Counted from the first letter of the stretch, positions 47,505 through 57,324 are shown. The stretch is 64,000 nt of DNA from an uncultured Christensenellaceae bacterium (GCA_910588465.1 CAJUOP010000004.1:1-64000), one strand, 5' to 3'. Notes: generated from the letters alone by a model not told the origin. Numbers and translations: made by a program.

Positions 47505-49760
47505 TTATCTGATCCCGATACAAAGCACGTACCTGTTGCGGACGCGCTTTAAAAGCTCGCCGCGGCGAAGCAGCGCGTCCCCCGCCTTTTCCATAAATCC
47601 GATTACGAAGCCGCGCTCGTTCTCGGTAGGGTCGAACCCGCCGAACACGCAGCGCTCGGTAATCTGGCGGAAGCGTTCCGTCTCCCGCCGGTTGATCCCC
47701 AAGCCCTCGAGCGTCTGCTCGGTAAAGCCGCCCGCTCCTTTTAAGTCTCGCTCCAACAACGTATACGCCGCCCGACCGAATTGCTCGCCTCCGCCTTCGA
47801 GCAGCCTGCGTTTCCGCCGCAATACGACCTCCCGCCTTGCGACAAACCCCAGCGCCGCCGCAGCGGCGATCGAAACGATTCCGAGCACGGGCACGAGCAC
47901 CTGCAGCGCCGTCAGTAAGGGATTTTTCTTTTCCTGTCCGCCGTCGGGCAACACGGGAGTTACGGGCGGGAGCTCGGGCTCCGGCTGATCCTCGGGCGGG
48001 AGCTCGGGCTGGGCGGGAGGCGCCTCTTCCTCGGGCGCGTCCGGCGCGTCGGGGTCCACCACCGAATCGGAATCCCCGTCCGAAAAATAGGAGGGCGTCA
48101 CCTCCACGGGCAACCAGCCGATCCCGTCGAAATAAACCTCCGTCCAGGCGTGGGCGTCCCGTCCCGTAAGCACGACGCGGGCGGTGCTCCCCTCTCCGCT
48201 GAAATCTCCCCTTGCCAGATATCCTTCCGCATAGCGCGCCGCAAAGCCGTAGCTGCGGAAAATCTGCGTCGCCGCCGAAGCGAAATAGGTTGCGTTCGCC
48301 CGATTCACTTCTCCGCCGAAAAAGGAAGCGACGAATCCGCCCTCCCCGAGCGGATCGGGCTCCGAACCGTAAGAAAACGAATTTAAAAAGTATGCCCGCG
48401 TCAGCTGGGCGACGGTATTCACGGAATCCGCCCCGATCCCGCCCAGCGCGGCTCTGATCAGCTCCGCCGAAGCCCCGTCTATCTGCGCGTAGGTATCGTA
48501 GACGAACGCGCGGTATTCCTTTTCGCGTTCGAGGTAGTCCGTCATTTCCTGCGTGCGGTTCGCGCTCTCCGTCACCCAGTCCGCCTGCGTCACGCGCTCC
48601 CCGCTGATATCGCCCGCGAACACGGTATAGGAATAGCTTCTTCCGCCGCCCCGCAAATTCAAATCGTAATAGGGAGATCCCTCGGTGTATTCGCTCACCG
48701 TATACGGCGCGTAAGCGTATTTGCGGTATGCGCCCGTATTTGTAATTTGCACGCCGAACTTATCATTGCTGCCGCTCAGCGAAGAGTACCGCGCATACTG
48801 CGTGAGGGAAAGCCCGCCCTCCGCAAGATACTCCAAAAGCCCCTGATAGCCGTTTTGCACGTAGGCGTTTTTATCCGTGGGCGCCCACCTGCTGCCCGTA
48901 AGAGAGCTGCCCGCAAAGCCCTTTAAATACAGCACGGGCGTGTGCGGCGTCATTGTCACCGTAAGGCGCTCTCCCGAAGAGGCGTGCATTTTACCCGCCT
49001 GCGACAAATTGCCGTCGGGCAAGTCGTTTGCGCCGTATACGGCGCGCTCGAAGGCGTAAACTGCGGAGCGCTGCAATTCGCGCACGCCCTCGCTTCCCTC
49101 GTAAAACATGCAGGGGATCGCCGCAGCCGCCACGATCAGCGCGCAAGTTACCCAGTGCAGGGCGGATTTCAGCGTCATGCCGTTTTCCGCCACCAGCAGC
49201 CCCGTAAACGCGACCGCGAACAACCCGATGGCGTACACCGAGGGATACAGCCCCGTACACAGCAGAACGAACGTGACGGTAAATTGCAGATAGATCCACG
49301 CATAGCGGCTGCGCGCGCTTGCCGCCGCGCACGCCAGCCCCAGCCATGCGGAAACCACGGACGAAAACAAAAATTCCGCCCCCGCGGAGGGCTCGGCTTG
49401 CGCATAGCTCAGTCCGCCGTGAACGTTCGCGTTTACCGATTCCGCCACGCCGTTCCAAAAGAGCAGCGCGCCGTTGCGGAATACGGAAAATCCCGCGCCG
49501 ACCGCAAGCGCCGTATACAGCGCGACCGCGCCCGAAAGCGACAGCGCGACGATCCTTTTCCGCCCGAACGCAAGATATACGGCAGCCACCGCAACGCCCG
49601 CGACCGCCGCCGCGTATCTGCCCGCCTGAAAGGGAAGCGCGGAGACAAGCAAAAACCAGAGCGCGGCGAAAGCCGCTACGCCCGTAACCATTGCGAAAAT
49701 CTTCATCCCTTTGGCGGGTTCCGATCTCATTACGATTGTTTTTCTGATTTTTTGCGCCAT
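47505..49760 (-). CDS. TgpA-like membrane protein with an inactive transglutaminase core
   Basis: A 751-residue protein: about six to eight membrane helices (residues 15-225), an extracytoplasmic transglutaminase-like domain (about 430-560), a Pro/Glu-rich linker (PPAQPELPPEDQPEPELPP), another membrane helix (about 632-655) and a cytoplasmic tail. In the core, the segment aligned to GYCxxFA is NATYFASA, so the catalytic Cys is Ala490. His537 is kept (DAHAWTEVY) and the Asp is Glu553 (PVEVTP). GGAG precedes the ATG. MoxR and DUF58 genes lie directly upstream, as in other TgpA-type clusters. It is probably a binding or structural protein, not an enzyme. Confidence 0.88.
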   Translation of the reverse strand: MAQKIRKTIVMRSEPAKGMKIFAMVTGVAAFAALWFLLVSALPFQAGRYAAAVAGVAVAAVYLAFGRKRIVALSLSGAVALYTALAVGAGFSVFRNGALLFWNGVAESVNANVHGGLSYAQAEPSAGAEFLFSSVVSAWLGLACAAASARSRYAWIYLQFTVTFVLLCTGLYPSVYAIGLFAVAFTGLLVAENGMTLKSALHWVTCALIVAAAAIPCMFYEGSEGVRELQRSAVYAFERAVYGANDLPDGNLSQAGKMHASSGERLTVTMTPHTPVLYLKGFAGSSLTGSRWAPTDKNAYVQNGYQGLLEYLAEGGLSLTQYARYSSLSGSNDKFGVQITNTGAYRKYAYAPYTVSEYTEGSPYYDLNLRGGGRSYSYTVFAGDISGERVTQADWVTESANRTQEMTDYLEREKEYRAFVYDTYAQIDGASAELIRAALGGIGADSVNTVAQLTRAYFLNSFSYGSEPDPLGEGGFVASFFGGEVNRANATYFASAATQIFRSYGFAARYAEGYLARGDFSGEGSTARVVLTGRDAHAWTEVYFDGIGWLPVEVTPSYFSDGDSDSVVDPDAPDAPEEEAPPAQPELPPEDQPEPELPPVTPVLPDGGQEKKNPLLTALQVLVPVLGIVSIAAAAALGFVARREVVLRRKRRLLEGGGEQFGRAAYTLLERDLKGAGGFTEQTLEGLGINRRETERFRQITERCVFGGFDPTENERGFVIGFMEKAGDALLRRGELLKRVRNRYVLCIGIR

Positions 49761-49775
49761 GGATTCTCCGTATTT

Positions 49776-50930
49776 TTACAGAACGCAGGCGGACAGAGTG
49801 CCGTAAACGTTCTCGCACGTAACGTTAATGAATTTTAAAGTTCCGTCCTCGATCTCTCCGTCTCTGTTGCTTACCGAAACGGCGGTAATATCGAGATTAT
49901 GATACTTGCGCACTTCCACCTCTTCGAGCAGGGCGGACACGATGATCAGTTTGGTAAACGCCGTAAATTCCGCCGACCGCGACAAAAAGAACAAGCCCTC
50001 GGTATTCTCCGCACTCACCTTCATGCTCATCAGCTTCGAGACCATATCCACGAACGATTCCCCGTTCGAAACCTCCGTACAGCCGAACACGCCCTCCTCC
50101 ACCCAGCCCACGCTGTGCGCATAGCCCTGACGGATAAGCGAGTCCGAAACGGTGACCGCTACGTCGAGCACGGTATTCAGCTGCCTGTCCGTGGCGGCGG
50201 TTTTCGACTTTTTACGGCTCAGATCGACTAAAATCAAAATCCTGTTCTCGTCCGTGCAGCCGAACTCCTTGGATTTGAGCGTTCCGAACTTCCCCGAAAG
50301 CTTCCAGTGCACCGCATTGAGCGAATCGCCCGCAGCGTAGTCGCGCACGTTGAACACCTCCGAAACGTCGTTCCCCTTTTTGGGAAGCACCGTTTCGCCG
50401 AACACGGAGCTGCTCTTGTTGCGGTCCATGCGCATGGAGATCCCGTCGTACAGCACGGGAGAAACCACCGCCTCCGCAAACTTGTTTACCTTTACGGTGA
50501 ACGAAAACAGCCCGATCAGATCGTACAGCTTTACCGAACGGAAATAAACGCAGATCCTGCCCGAGTCGGCGCTCACGTAATCGTAGGTATAGGGAGTAAA
50601 CGAAAGATCGCGAAATAAAAAACTCCGCTTTTCCGTCTTGCCGAACGTCGTATTTTCGATGTCCGCGATCACCTTGGCTTCGCCGCACAAAAATCGCGGC
50701 GCGACGCCCGTTTTTACGGTGATTTGCAGCGCTCCGCCGCGGATGCAGGAGGAACGCACGTCCCCCTCGAATTTCACCCGACCGCGCGCGCAGCACAAAA
50801 GCAGAAGAGAAAGGAGCGGCAGCCCCGAAAGGCACACGAAAACGTACAGCGCGGCTCCGCTGTCCGAAACGAGGTAAGCGGCAAGCGCCGCCGCCCATAT
50901 TATCGCATAGGAAATTCTCTTCCAGGTCAT
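49776..50930 (-). CDS. DUF58 protein (MoxR partner)
   Basis: A 384-residue protein with two N-terminal membrane helices (about 7-47), a beta-rich middle and the DUF58 core near residues 190-260 (VRDYAAGDSLNAVHWKLSGKFGTLKSKEF), followed by a von Willebrand-A-like strand ILILVDLS. DUF58 proteins are typical partners of MoxR ATPases. The gene starts 18 bases after the MoxR stop codon, with GGAG 11 bases upstream, and is followed 15 bases later by the transglutaminase-like gene. The membrane anchor is consistent with delivery or assembly of envelope proteins, which is inference. Confidence 0.92.
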   Translation of the reverse strand: MTWKRISYAIIWAAALAAYLVSDSGAALYVFVCLSGLPLLSLLLLCCARGRVKFEGDVRSSCIRGGALQITVKTGVAPRFLCGEAKVIADIENTTFGKTEKRSFLFRDLSFTPYTYDYVSADSGRICVYFRSVKLYDLIGLFSFTVKVNKFAEAVVSPVLYDGISMRMDRNKSSSVFGETVLPKKGNDVSEVFNVRDYAAGDSLNAVHWKLSGKFGTLKSKEFGCTDENRILILVDLSRKKSKTAATDRQLNTVLDVAVTVSDSLIRQGYAHSVGWVEEGVFGCTEVSNGESFVDMVSKLMSMKVSAENTEGLFFLSRSAEFTAFTKLIIVSALLEEVEVRKYHNLDITAVSVSNRDGEIEDGTLKFINVTCENVYGTLSACVL

Positions 50931-50948
50931 CCGATCTCTTTCTCCGTC

Positions 50949-51890
50949 TTATTTTCTGCCCATGGAGGGCGCGGGCGTATTTTCAAGCACTTTTTTCAGA
51001 ATCGAGCGCGGCGTCAAGCCTTCGAGCTTGGCGCGGGGAAGCAATATGATTCTGTGCGCGCACACGTCGCAAAACACCTCTTTCACGTCCGCGGGGACCA
51101 CGTAATCGCGCTCGGACAAAATCGCGCATGCGCGCACCATGCGCGAAAGCGCCAAAAGTCCGCGCGGGCTTACGCCCAGCTCGATTAAGGGATGGCGGCG
51201 GGTCTCTTCGCACAGCGCGACCATGTAATCTATGATATCGTCCGAAATTTTCACCGAGCCGAGATAGTTCTGAATTTCCACCAGCGTATCTCTGTCCGTA
51301 ATTTTTACAAGCGCGTCGATGGGGTCGCTGCTCTGGTGGCGGCGCAAAATCTCCGCCTGCTCCTCCGCGTCGGGATAGCCGATGGAAAGCTTTACCATAA
51401 AGCGGTCAAGCTGAGACTCGGGCAGCGGCTGCGTGCCCGAAGAGCCCACGGGATTTTGCGTAGCGATGCAAATAAACGGATTGGGCAGGCGGTGGGTAAC
51501 GCCGTCTACGGTGACCGAATTTTCCTCCATCGCCTCCAACAGTGCGGACTGCGTTTTCGCGGAAGCGCGGTTTATCTCGTCGCCCATGAACAGGTTGCAC
51601 ACGATCGCGCCCTGCTTATAGTCGAACTCGCCCGTCTCGCCGTTATATACGGTAAAGCCCGTAATGTCCGAGGGCATGGTGTCGGGCGTAAACTGAACGC
51701 GCTTAAAGTCCAGCCCCAGCGCCTTCGCAAAGGCGAGCGCAAGCGTAGTCTTGCCCACCCCGGGCGTATCTTCGAGCAGCACGTTCCCCTTTGCGTACAC
51801 CGCCATGAGCACCTTTTTGATCACGTTCTCTTTTCCGATAAGCACCTTTCCGATGCTGCGGACGATCTCTTCGGATTTTTCTAAAATCAT
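50949..51890 (-). CDS. MoxR-family AAA+ ATPase
   Basis: A 313-residue cytoplasmic AAA+ chaperone-like ATPase: Walker A EDTPGVGKTT (about 40-49), Walker B (NLFMGDEINR), sensor 1 (CIATQNP) and the C-terminal lid with GVSPRG. The ATG at 51890 is chosen because GGGAGG lies nine bases upstream and because it overlaps the TGA of the LRR lipoprotein gene (ATGA). MoxR proteins remodel or activate partner proteins, usually with DUF58 and VWA-domain proteins; the DUF58 gene follows at once. Confidence 0.95.
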   Translation of the reverse strand: MILEKSEEIVRSIGKVLIGKENVIKKVLMAVYAKGNVLLEDTPGVGKTTLALAFAKALGLDFKRVQFTPDTMPSDITGFTVYNGETGEFDYKQGAIVCNLFMGDEINRASAKTQSALLEAMEENSVTVDGVTHRLPNPFICIATQNPVGSSGTQPLPESQLDRFMVKLSIGYPDAEEQAEILRRHQSSDPIDALVKITDRDTLVEIQNYLGSVKISDDIIDYMVALCEETRRHPLIELGVSPRGLLALSRMVRACAILSERDYVVPADVKEVFCDVCAHRIILLPRAKLEGLTPRSILKKVLENTPAPSMGRK

Positions 51891-54800
51891 TGCCGATCTC
51901 CTCCCGATATTCCTTGTGTTTTTATGATTTTCCCCGCGGCTTCTTTCGACCACTTCGCGGGCGCTCCGTTTTCCATATAGAACCAGCCGAATCCGTCGTA
52001 GTCGATGGAGGGCTCGTTCTCGCTGTACAGATACCGCGCGATATTGTTATAAAAATTCCCCGTGGCGCCGACGGGACAGCCGTGCGTTAAATAGCGGATA
52101 TTCGTCCCGCTCGCCTTTATCAGTTCGTCCTGCGCGGCGTAGCTCATGTGGAAATACACGCTTTCGATTCCGTACTGCCCGTAAAAGCAATAGTCGCCGA
52201 TCCGCTTTAAGTTGCCGTATAACAGAACGGTGCGCAGCGTGTTGCAATAGCGGGTCTCGCCGACGGCGGTGGAAACCGCGGTCGCAAACGTAAACGCTCT
52301 GTCGCCGATGCTTTCAAGCGACTGCGAGCCGTAAAGCGTCTCCAACGCGCGGCACTCGTAAAAGGAGTAGTCGCCCAACCGCTTCACCCCCTCCGGGATC
52401 ACGGCGGTTTGCAGGGTTGCGTGATAGGCAAACGCCCAATCGCCGATTTCCTCGATCTCTTCGGGCAAGCCGCTCAGATCGGTCAAACCGTTCTTCGCGG
52501 CGCAAAGCAAAAGCTTTCGTTTGTCCTTGGAATACAAAATTCCGCCGTCCGATGCAAAGAACGGATTTTCCGCGCTCACTTGCACCGTTTGCAAATTCTT
52601 CAACGCCGAAAACGCGGTAGGCGCAAGCGTTTCGAGCCCTTTCCCGATGATAATTGCGGTCAGCGACGAACAGCCGTTAAACGCGTTGTGCCCTATTTCT
52701 CTCACGCTGTCGGGAATTTCCACCCGCTGCAAAGACTGATTCATGAACGCGGCGGAAGCGATTATTTCGATGCCGTCCCTTATCACCGCTTCGTCCTCGA
52801 TCCCCATGCTCATTACGAGCGTGCGTCCCGAATACACCAAATTGCCGTCCGTGTAATAAACGGGATTATCCTCCGCAATGGAGAACTCCTGCACGTCCGC
52901 GCCCAGAAAGATACTCGCGCCGATATGCGACACCGTGGAAGGTAACCGAACGGAGCGGATATGAAAGGTAAGATATTTATACACGCTCGATCCGCTTTCG
53001 TTGGAAACGACCACACGGGCGGCGGTGTAAAACGCCGCTTTCCCGATATTTTCCAGCCCCTCGTTCAGCGTGATGGTTTCGAGCGATTGCTGAAAGTTCA
53101 CGGCGTAAGGAATCACAATCCGCACGCTTGCGGGCAGAACGAGATCGGTTTTGTAATAAGCGGGCGGCACGGCGTACAGCACGCCGTTTTCGCCGAAGTC
53201 GATCCCGTCCGCATATCTGCCGTACAGCACGCCGTCGATCGCGGAAAAATTCGGATTCTCTCCGTTCACGGCAATTTCCGTTAGGGCATAGCACTGGTAC
53301 AGCACGGGCTGCACCGAGCCGAACGTCTTTCCGTCGCTCTCGAAGGGAACGTCGCCGAATTTCAACAAGCTCTTCCCCAGCGTTAAGCGGGTGAGCCCGT
53401 CGCACCGCTGAAAGGCGTAATTTTCCACCGAGATCACGGTATCGGGCAATACCAAATTATCCAGCTTGTAGCAGTTGGTAAACGCGCGCACCGCGATCCT
53501 TTCCAAACTGCCGCCCCAGTCTATCCGATCGAGCGCAATGCAATAGGAAAAGGCGCGCTCGCCGATTTCTTTCGCGTTGGAAAGGGTCACCGATTTCAGC
53601 GTTCGAATATAGTAAAAACAGTAATCGGGCACGGCGGGAATGCGTTCGGGCAGCGTGAATTCGGTCAGCTTGGTGTATTCGAAGCAGCTTGACGGAAGCG
53701 CGGTAAGCCGTTCGCACCCCTCCAGCTCGATTCGGGTAAGCTCGCTGTGCGAAAACGCGCCCGTGCCCAGCGTATGCAGCGCGGCGGGAAGCTCGATTTC
53801 CAAAAAGCCGCAGGCGTAAAAAGCGTAGGAGCCGATCATGCCGAGCGTCTCGGGCAGCGCCAAGCGGGTAAGAGAGCCGCAGCCGTAAAACGCATAGGGC
53901 GCGATTTGCACGGTTCCGCGGGCAAGCGAAACGTTTTGGAGCGAAGAGCAATTATAAAACAGCTCGGCAGCCAGCGTATGCGCGTACTCCGTTCCCTCTT
54001 CGTTGATGTAAGCGACGTCGCCCAAGCCCTCCACGCTTTCCAGCCCCGAGCAGCCGTAAAACACGCCCGTGCCGAGCGACTTCAACGAGGCGGGCAGCGC
54101 AACGCTTTTCAACGACTTACAGCCCGAAAACGCCGATTTCCCGATCACTTCCAACCCGTCGTTCAGCGTAACGGCGCGAAGCTGTTCGCACCCGACGAAC
54201 GCCGATCCCGCGATAGACTTGGTGCCGCCGATCACGGAATATTCGGTCACGTTTTTGTCGTAAACCATGCTAAGAGAATATTCTCCGTCCGCAAGGCGGA
54301 TATACAGCGCCGTTCCGTCGTCCACCGTCTCCATTGCGGAACGGTAAAACACGCCCGACATAATGTTTTTCACGTTTCCCAGCCCCTCCACCCGTTTCAG
54401 CGCGGAGTAGGCGAAGCAATAATATTGCAGCGTGGTGACCGACGACGGAAGCGCCAGGCTTTCCTTGCGCAGATACGCGCAGGAATAGCTCCCCATTTCC
54501 GCAAGGTCGCTGTGAAATTCCGACTGCGCCCAGCTTGCGGGCAGCAGATACAGCGTGCGAAAATCCTTGGAATAGAGCGCGCCGTTAAAGGAGGCGTAAT
54601 GGGGGTTGCCCTTATCCGTGGAAATCTCCGTGAGCCCCGCCGTGTTCACCGCCGTTAAAAACGGGGCGTCCATGCGCGCGGTAGAGGGCACGTGCAGCTT
54701 TAGAAAGTTACAGCCCTTTTTGAATACGGCGGGCATATCGATGCGGGTGACCCCCTCGGGTACGGCGAGCAAATCGCACGGCTCGCCCGTATAACCCGCA

Positions 54801-55519
54801 AAGACCCGATCGCCGCTCGCGTCGTACGAAAGCTCGTAGCTTGCAAGCTCTTCCTCCGAAAGATAGCGCGCGTAAAGGTTCAGCACCCGTGCGTTTCCCG
54901 AGGCGGGCGCGGACAGCGCGACGGTGCCCGTCACGGAATTCCCCGCCGAATCGTACCAGCCGTTAAACCGCTCGGCGTGCGACGGATCGTACGTTCTCGC
55001 CGCGGCGCTGGTCGAATAATTGTACTGCGCCAGATTCACCCAAACGGAAAGGCGCAGCTGCGCGGTAAGCGAGGCGTTTGCGTTCGCGCTCGTCCAGACT
55101 TCGGTTTTCGCCTCGTCGGCGTAAAAGTTGATCTTATACTCGTTTACGTCGTAAAAGATATAGTTCGCCGCGCTGCGGTAAGATATTTTTATCTGTTTGT
55201 TCGAGCCGAGCTCGTTTAAATCGAACGAGTCGTAGCGCACCGTACCGTTTTGCAGCAGGCGGCGCGTGACCTTCACTTCCCCGCCGTTTCCGTCGTGAAA
55301 GGTGATCCCGCAGCGCTCGATCACGTCCAGCTCGTCTATCTCCATTCCCTTTGCAAAGCTCAGCCGGTTGCGTTCGATATAGATGACTTCGTTCTTTTTA
55401 AAATCGGGCGGGGTGTGTCCGCCGCCGTATTGTTGCGAACACGCCGCCGCAACGCCCGCGCAAAGGAGGGTCGCAAGCAAAAAAAGCGCCGCATACAAAA
55501 TCCGTCTTTTTATTCTCAT
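51887..55519 (-). CDS. large BspA-type leucine-rich-repeat lipoprotein
   Basis: A 1,210-residue lipoprotein: signal peptide with lipobox VAAAC (Cys27). An N-terminal region (about 30-235) includes an InlB_B-like beta domain (FNGWYDSAGNSVTG). Then many LRR_5 (BspA/TpLRR) units follow, with the recurrent I-x-x-x-A-F-x-x-C-x-x-L pattern (IAGSAFVGCEQL, IGKSAFSGCKSL, IGSYAFYACGFL, IGERAFSYCIAL). The C-terminal 100 residues are not repeats. Such domains bind host or bacterial surface proteins. The ATG overlaps the stop codon of the upstream kinase gene (ATGA) with GGGGGT as ribosome binding site. It may be the ligand sensor or the substrate of the MoxR system. Confidence 0.92.
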   Translation of the reverse strand: MRIKRRILYAALFLLATLLCAGVAAACSQQYGGGHTPPDFKKNEVIYIERNRLSFAKGMEIDELDVIERCGITFHDGNGGEVKVTRRLLQNGTVRYDSFDLNELGSNKQIKISYRSAANYIFYDVNEYKINFYADEAKTEVWTSANANASLTAQLRLSVWVNLAQYNYSTSAAARTYDPSHAERFNGWYDSAGNSVTGTVALSAPASGNARVLNLYARYLSEEELASYELSYDASGDRVFAGYTGEPCDLLAVPEGVTRIDMPAVFKKGCNFLKLHVPSTARMDAPFLTAVNTAGLTEISTDKGNPHYASFNGALYSKDFRTLYLLPASWAQSEFHSDLAEMGSYSCAYLRKESLALPSSVTTLQYYCFAYSALKRVEGLGNVKNIMSGVFYRSAMETVDDGTALYIRLADGEYSLSMVYDKNVTEYSVIGGTKSIAGSAFVGCEQLRAVTLNDGLEVIGKSAFSGCKSLKSVALPASLKSLGTGVFYGCSGLESVEGLGDVAYINEEGTEYAHTLAAELFYNCSSLQNVSLARGTVQIAPYAFYGCGSLTRLALPETLGMIGSYAFYACGFLEIELPAALHTLGTGAFSHSELTRIELEGCERLTALPSSCFEYTKLTEFTLPERIPAVPDYCFYYIRTLKSVTLSNAKEIGERAFSYCIALDRIDWGGSLERIAVRAFTNCYKLDNLVLPDTVISVENYAFQRCDGLTRLTLGKSLLKFGDVPFESDGKTFGSVQPVLYQCYALTEIAVNGENPNFSAIDGVLYGRYADGIDFGENGVLYAVPPAYYKTDLVLPASVRIVIPYAVNFQQSLETITLNEGLENIGKAAFYTAARVVVSNESGSSVYKYLTFHIRSVRLPSTVSHIGASIFLGADVQEFSIAEDNPVYYTDGNLVYSGRTLVMSMGIEDEAVIRDGIEIIASAAFMNQSLQRVEIPDSVREIGHNAFNGCSSLTAIIIGKGLETLAPTAFSALKNLQTVQVSAENPFFASDGGILYSKDKRKLLLCAAKNGLTDLSGLPEEIEEIGDWAFAYHATLQTAVIPEGVKRLGDYSFYECRALETLYGSQSLESIGDRAFTFATAVSTAVGETRYCNTLRTVLLYGNLKRIGDYCFYGQYGIESVYFHMSYAAQDELIKASGTNIRYLTHGCPVGATGNFYNNIARYLYSENEPSIDYDGFGWFYMENGAPAKWSKEAAGKIIKTQGISGGDRQ

Positions 55520-57228
55520 GCCGACCCCCGCGCCTTGGCTTTTTTCGCCGCGATGATCTCGCCCGCGCGCTTTTTCAGCTCTTCGAAGTCCACGGGCTTG
55601 GAAACGTGTCCGTCCATACCCGCCGCCTCCGAAAGCTTCACGTCCTCCACGAACGCGTCCGCAGAGAGCGCGATAATGGGCACGGTAAGCGCGTCTGCTT
55701 TTCCGCTGTCCCGAATTTCGCGCGCGGCGTCCCGCCCGTTTAAGCGGGGCATCTGAATATCGAGCAGCAATAAATCGAAGGAGTTTTCGGGCGATTGCGT
55801 AAATATTTCCACCGCCTCGCGCCCGTCCTTGGCGTGCGTGATCTTCGCCCCCTCGCTCTCCAAAATTTCCATCGCGATTTCCGCGTTGATCTCGTTGTCC
55901 TCGGCAAGCAGGATACGGCAGCCGTTGTATTCGAAGTCCGCCTCGAAGGTAGGTTGCTCTTCCCCGACGGGCTTAGTAAAGTCCTGCTCCACGTCGGCGA
56001 CCTCCAAAGAGAGGAACACGGAAAAATCCGTTCCCTTCCCGAGCGTGCTGTCGATTACGATATTTCCGCCCATCATGCGCACGATATTGTCGCAGATGGC
56101 AAGCCCCAGCCCCGTACCGCCGTAATTGTGCGCGGTGGAAGCCTCCTCCTGTTCGAACGGGTGAAAAATTTTACGGATATTTTCGGGCGCGATCCCCTTG
56201 CCCGTGTCGCGCACGCGCACCAAGAGCTGCACCTTTCCGCCGATATTGTCGAGCTGTTTAAAGGTGACCTCTATTTTTCCGCCCGCGGGCGTGAATTTGC
56301 TCGCGTTGGAAACAAGGTTCGTGACCACCTGCATCAGCCGCAGCTCGTCGCACATAAAGTAGCGCGCCGTCAGCCCGACCGTTTCCACGCGGAATTCGAT
56401 CCCCTTGTTCGTGATGGTGCCGTTGAACATATTGCGGATCTTCTCGGAAAACGCGACGAGGTCTGTCTCCGTTTCGAACAGCTGCATTTTGCCGCTCTCG
56501 ATTTTGGCGATATCCAAAATATCGTTGATCATGCTAAGCAGGAACACCGAAAGATCTCCCGCGCGTTCCAGATAATTTTTTACCTTGTCCGTATCGTTGA
56601 TGTTCATGCGCGCAAGCGACATCATACCCATGATTCCGTTCATGGGCGTGCGGATCTCATGGCTCATATTGGAAAGGAAGGAGGACTTCGCCGCCGCCTG
56701 CACGAGCGCCGCGTCCAGCTCCTTTTTCATGGCGGCGCGTTCGTTCTTCTGCTCGGTAATGTCGGTAATGCAAAAGGCAAGATAGCGCGTTCCCGCGCTT
56801 TCGCCGTAAAAGGCTTCCGCCCTGCCGCACTTCTCCTCGCCGTAGCTAAACTCCTGTTCGAACACGCCTGTTTTGTCCCACTCGGCAAACCGCCCGATAA
56901 ACGAGCGCACCTCGCTGTGCGAAAGCGAGCTTCTGTATGCCGCGGTGTCGGCGGACAGCTCCTCTGCGGAAACGCCGAAAAATACGGAAACGTTGGGAGA
57001 GACGAACACGGGCTGCATCGACACCGCGTTCAGCAGCACGAACGCGGTGTTCGCGCCGTTGCCGTATACGTCGCAGAACGCCCTCTTCCCCTCCTCTTCC
57101 AGCGCGGCTCTCTTCGCCGCAGACTGCAGCTTTCTTTTTTGGGCGTGCACGTAAAACGCGCAGGCGGCGGCAGCCGCGCCCGCGAGGAAGAATAATATGA
57201 CGCCGTAAGCGATGACGAAAGCAACCAT
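55516..57228 (-). CDS. membrane PAS hybrid histidine kinase
   Basis: A 570-residue sensor, first gene of the locus: one N-terminal membrane helix (about 4-26), a PAS-like domain (about 45-150; VSPNVSVFFGVSAEEL...ITDITEQ), HisKA with phospho-His190 (SHEIRTP), an HATPase domain (GTGLGLAIC) and a C-terminal receiver with Asp490 (LLLLDIQMP). As in the kinase at the other end of the locus, no output or Hpt domain is present. GGAGGG lies ten bases before the ATG, and a promoter lies upstream. It overlaps the LRR lipoprotein gene by 4 bases. Confidence 0.93.
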   Translation of the reverse strand: MVAFVIAYGVILFFLAGAAAAACAFYVHAQKRKLQSAAKRAALEEEGKRAFCDVYGNGANTAFVLLNAVSMQPVFVSPNVSVFFGVSAEELSADTAAYRSSLSHSEVRSFIGRFAEWDKTGVFEQEFSYGEEKCGRAEAFYGESAGTRYLAFCITDITEQKNERAAMKKELDAALVQAAAKSSFLSNMSHEIRTPMNGIMGMMSLARMNINDTDKVKNYLERAGDLSVFLLSMINDILDIAKIESGKMQLFETETDLVAFSEKIRNMFNGTITNKGIEFRVETVGLTARYFMCDELRLMQVVTNLVSNASKFTPAGGKIEVTFKQLDNIGGKVQLLVRVRDTGKGIAPENIRKIFHPFEQEEASTAHNYGGTGLGLAICDNIVRMMGGNIVIDSTLGKGTDFSVFLSLEVADVEQDFTKPVGEEQPTFEADFEYNGCRILLAEDNEINAEIAMEILESEGAKITHAKDGREAVEIFTQSPENSFDLLLLDIQMPRLNGRDAAREIRDSGKADALTVPIIALSADAFVEDVKLSEAAGMDGHVSKPVDFEELKKRAGEIIAAKKAKARGSA

Positions 57229-57272
57229 CGTTTTTATTCCCTCCGAATGTGCTTCACCCTGAATTTTTTCTT

Positions 57273-57301
57273 ATTGTATCATAAACTTACAATACTTTCA
57301 A
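57273..57301 (-). promoter_or_regulatory. promoter of the six-gene kinase/MoxR locus
   Basis: Minus-strand TTGAAA (57296-57301), 17 bases ending in TGA, TACAAT (57273-57278), 45 bases upstream of the first start codon. It lies just behind the pyrE stop codon, with no clear terminator between, so some read-through from the pyr operon is possible. Confidence 0.7.
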
Positions 57302-57324
57302 CAAATTTAACGGGCAATTTCCGT

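Noticed and set aside
55795..57195. 466-codon plus-strand frame opposite the PAS hybrid kinase
   Set aside because: Antisense to well-defined kinase and receiver domains; rich in Arg and His with no domain and no ribosome binding site.
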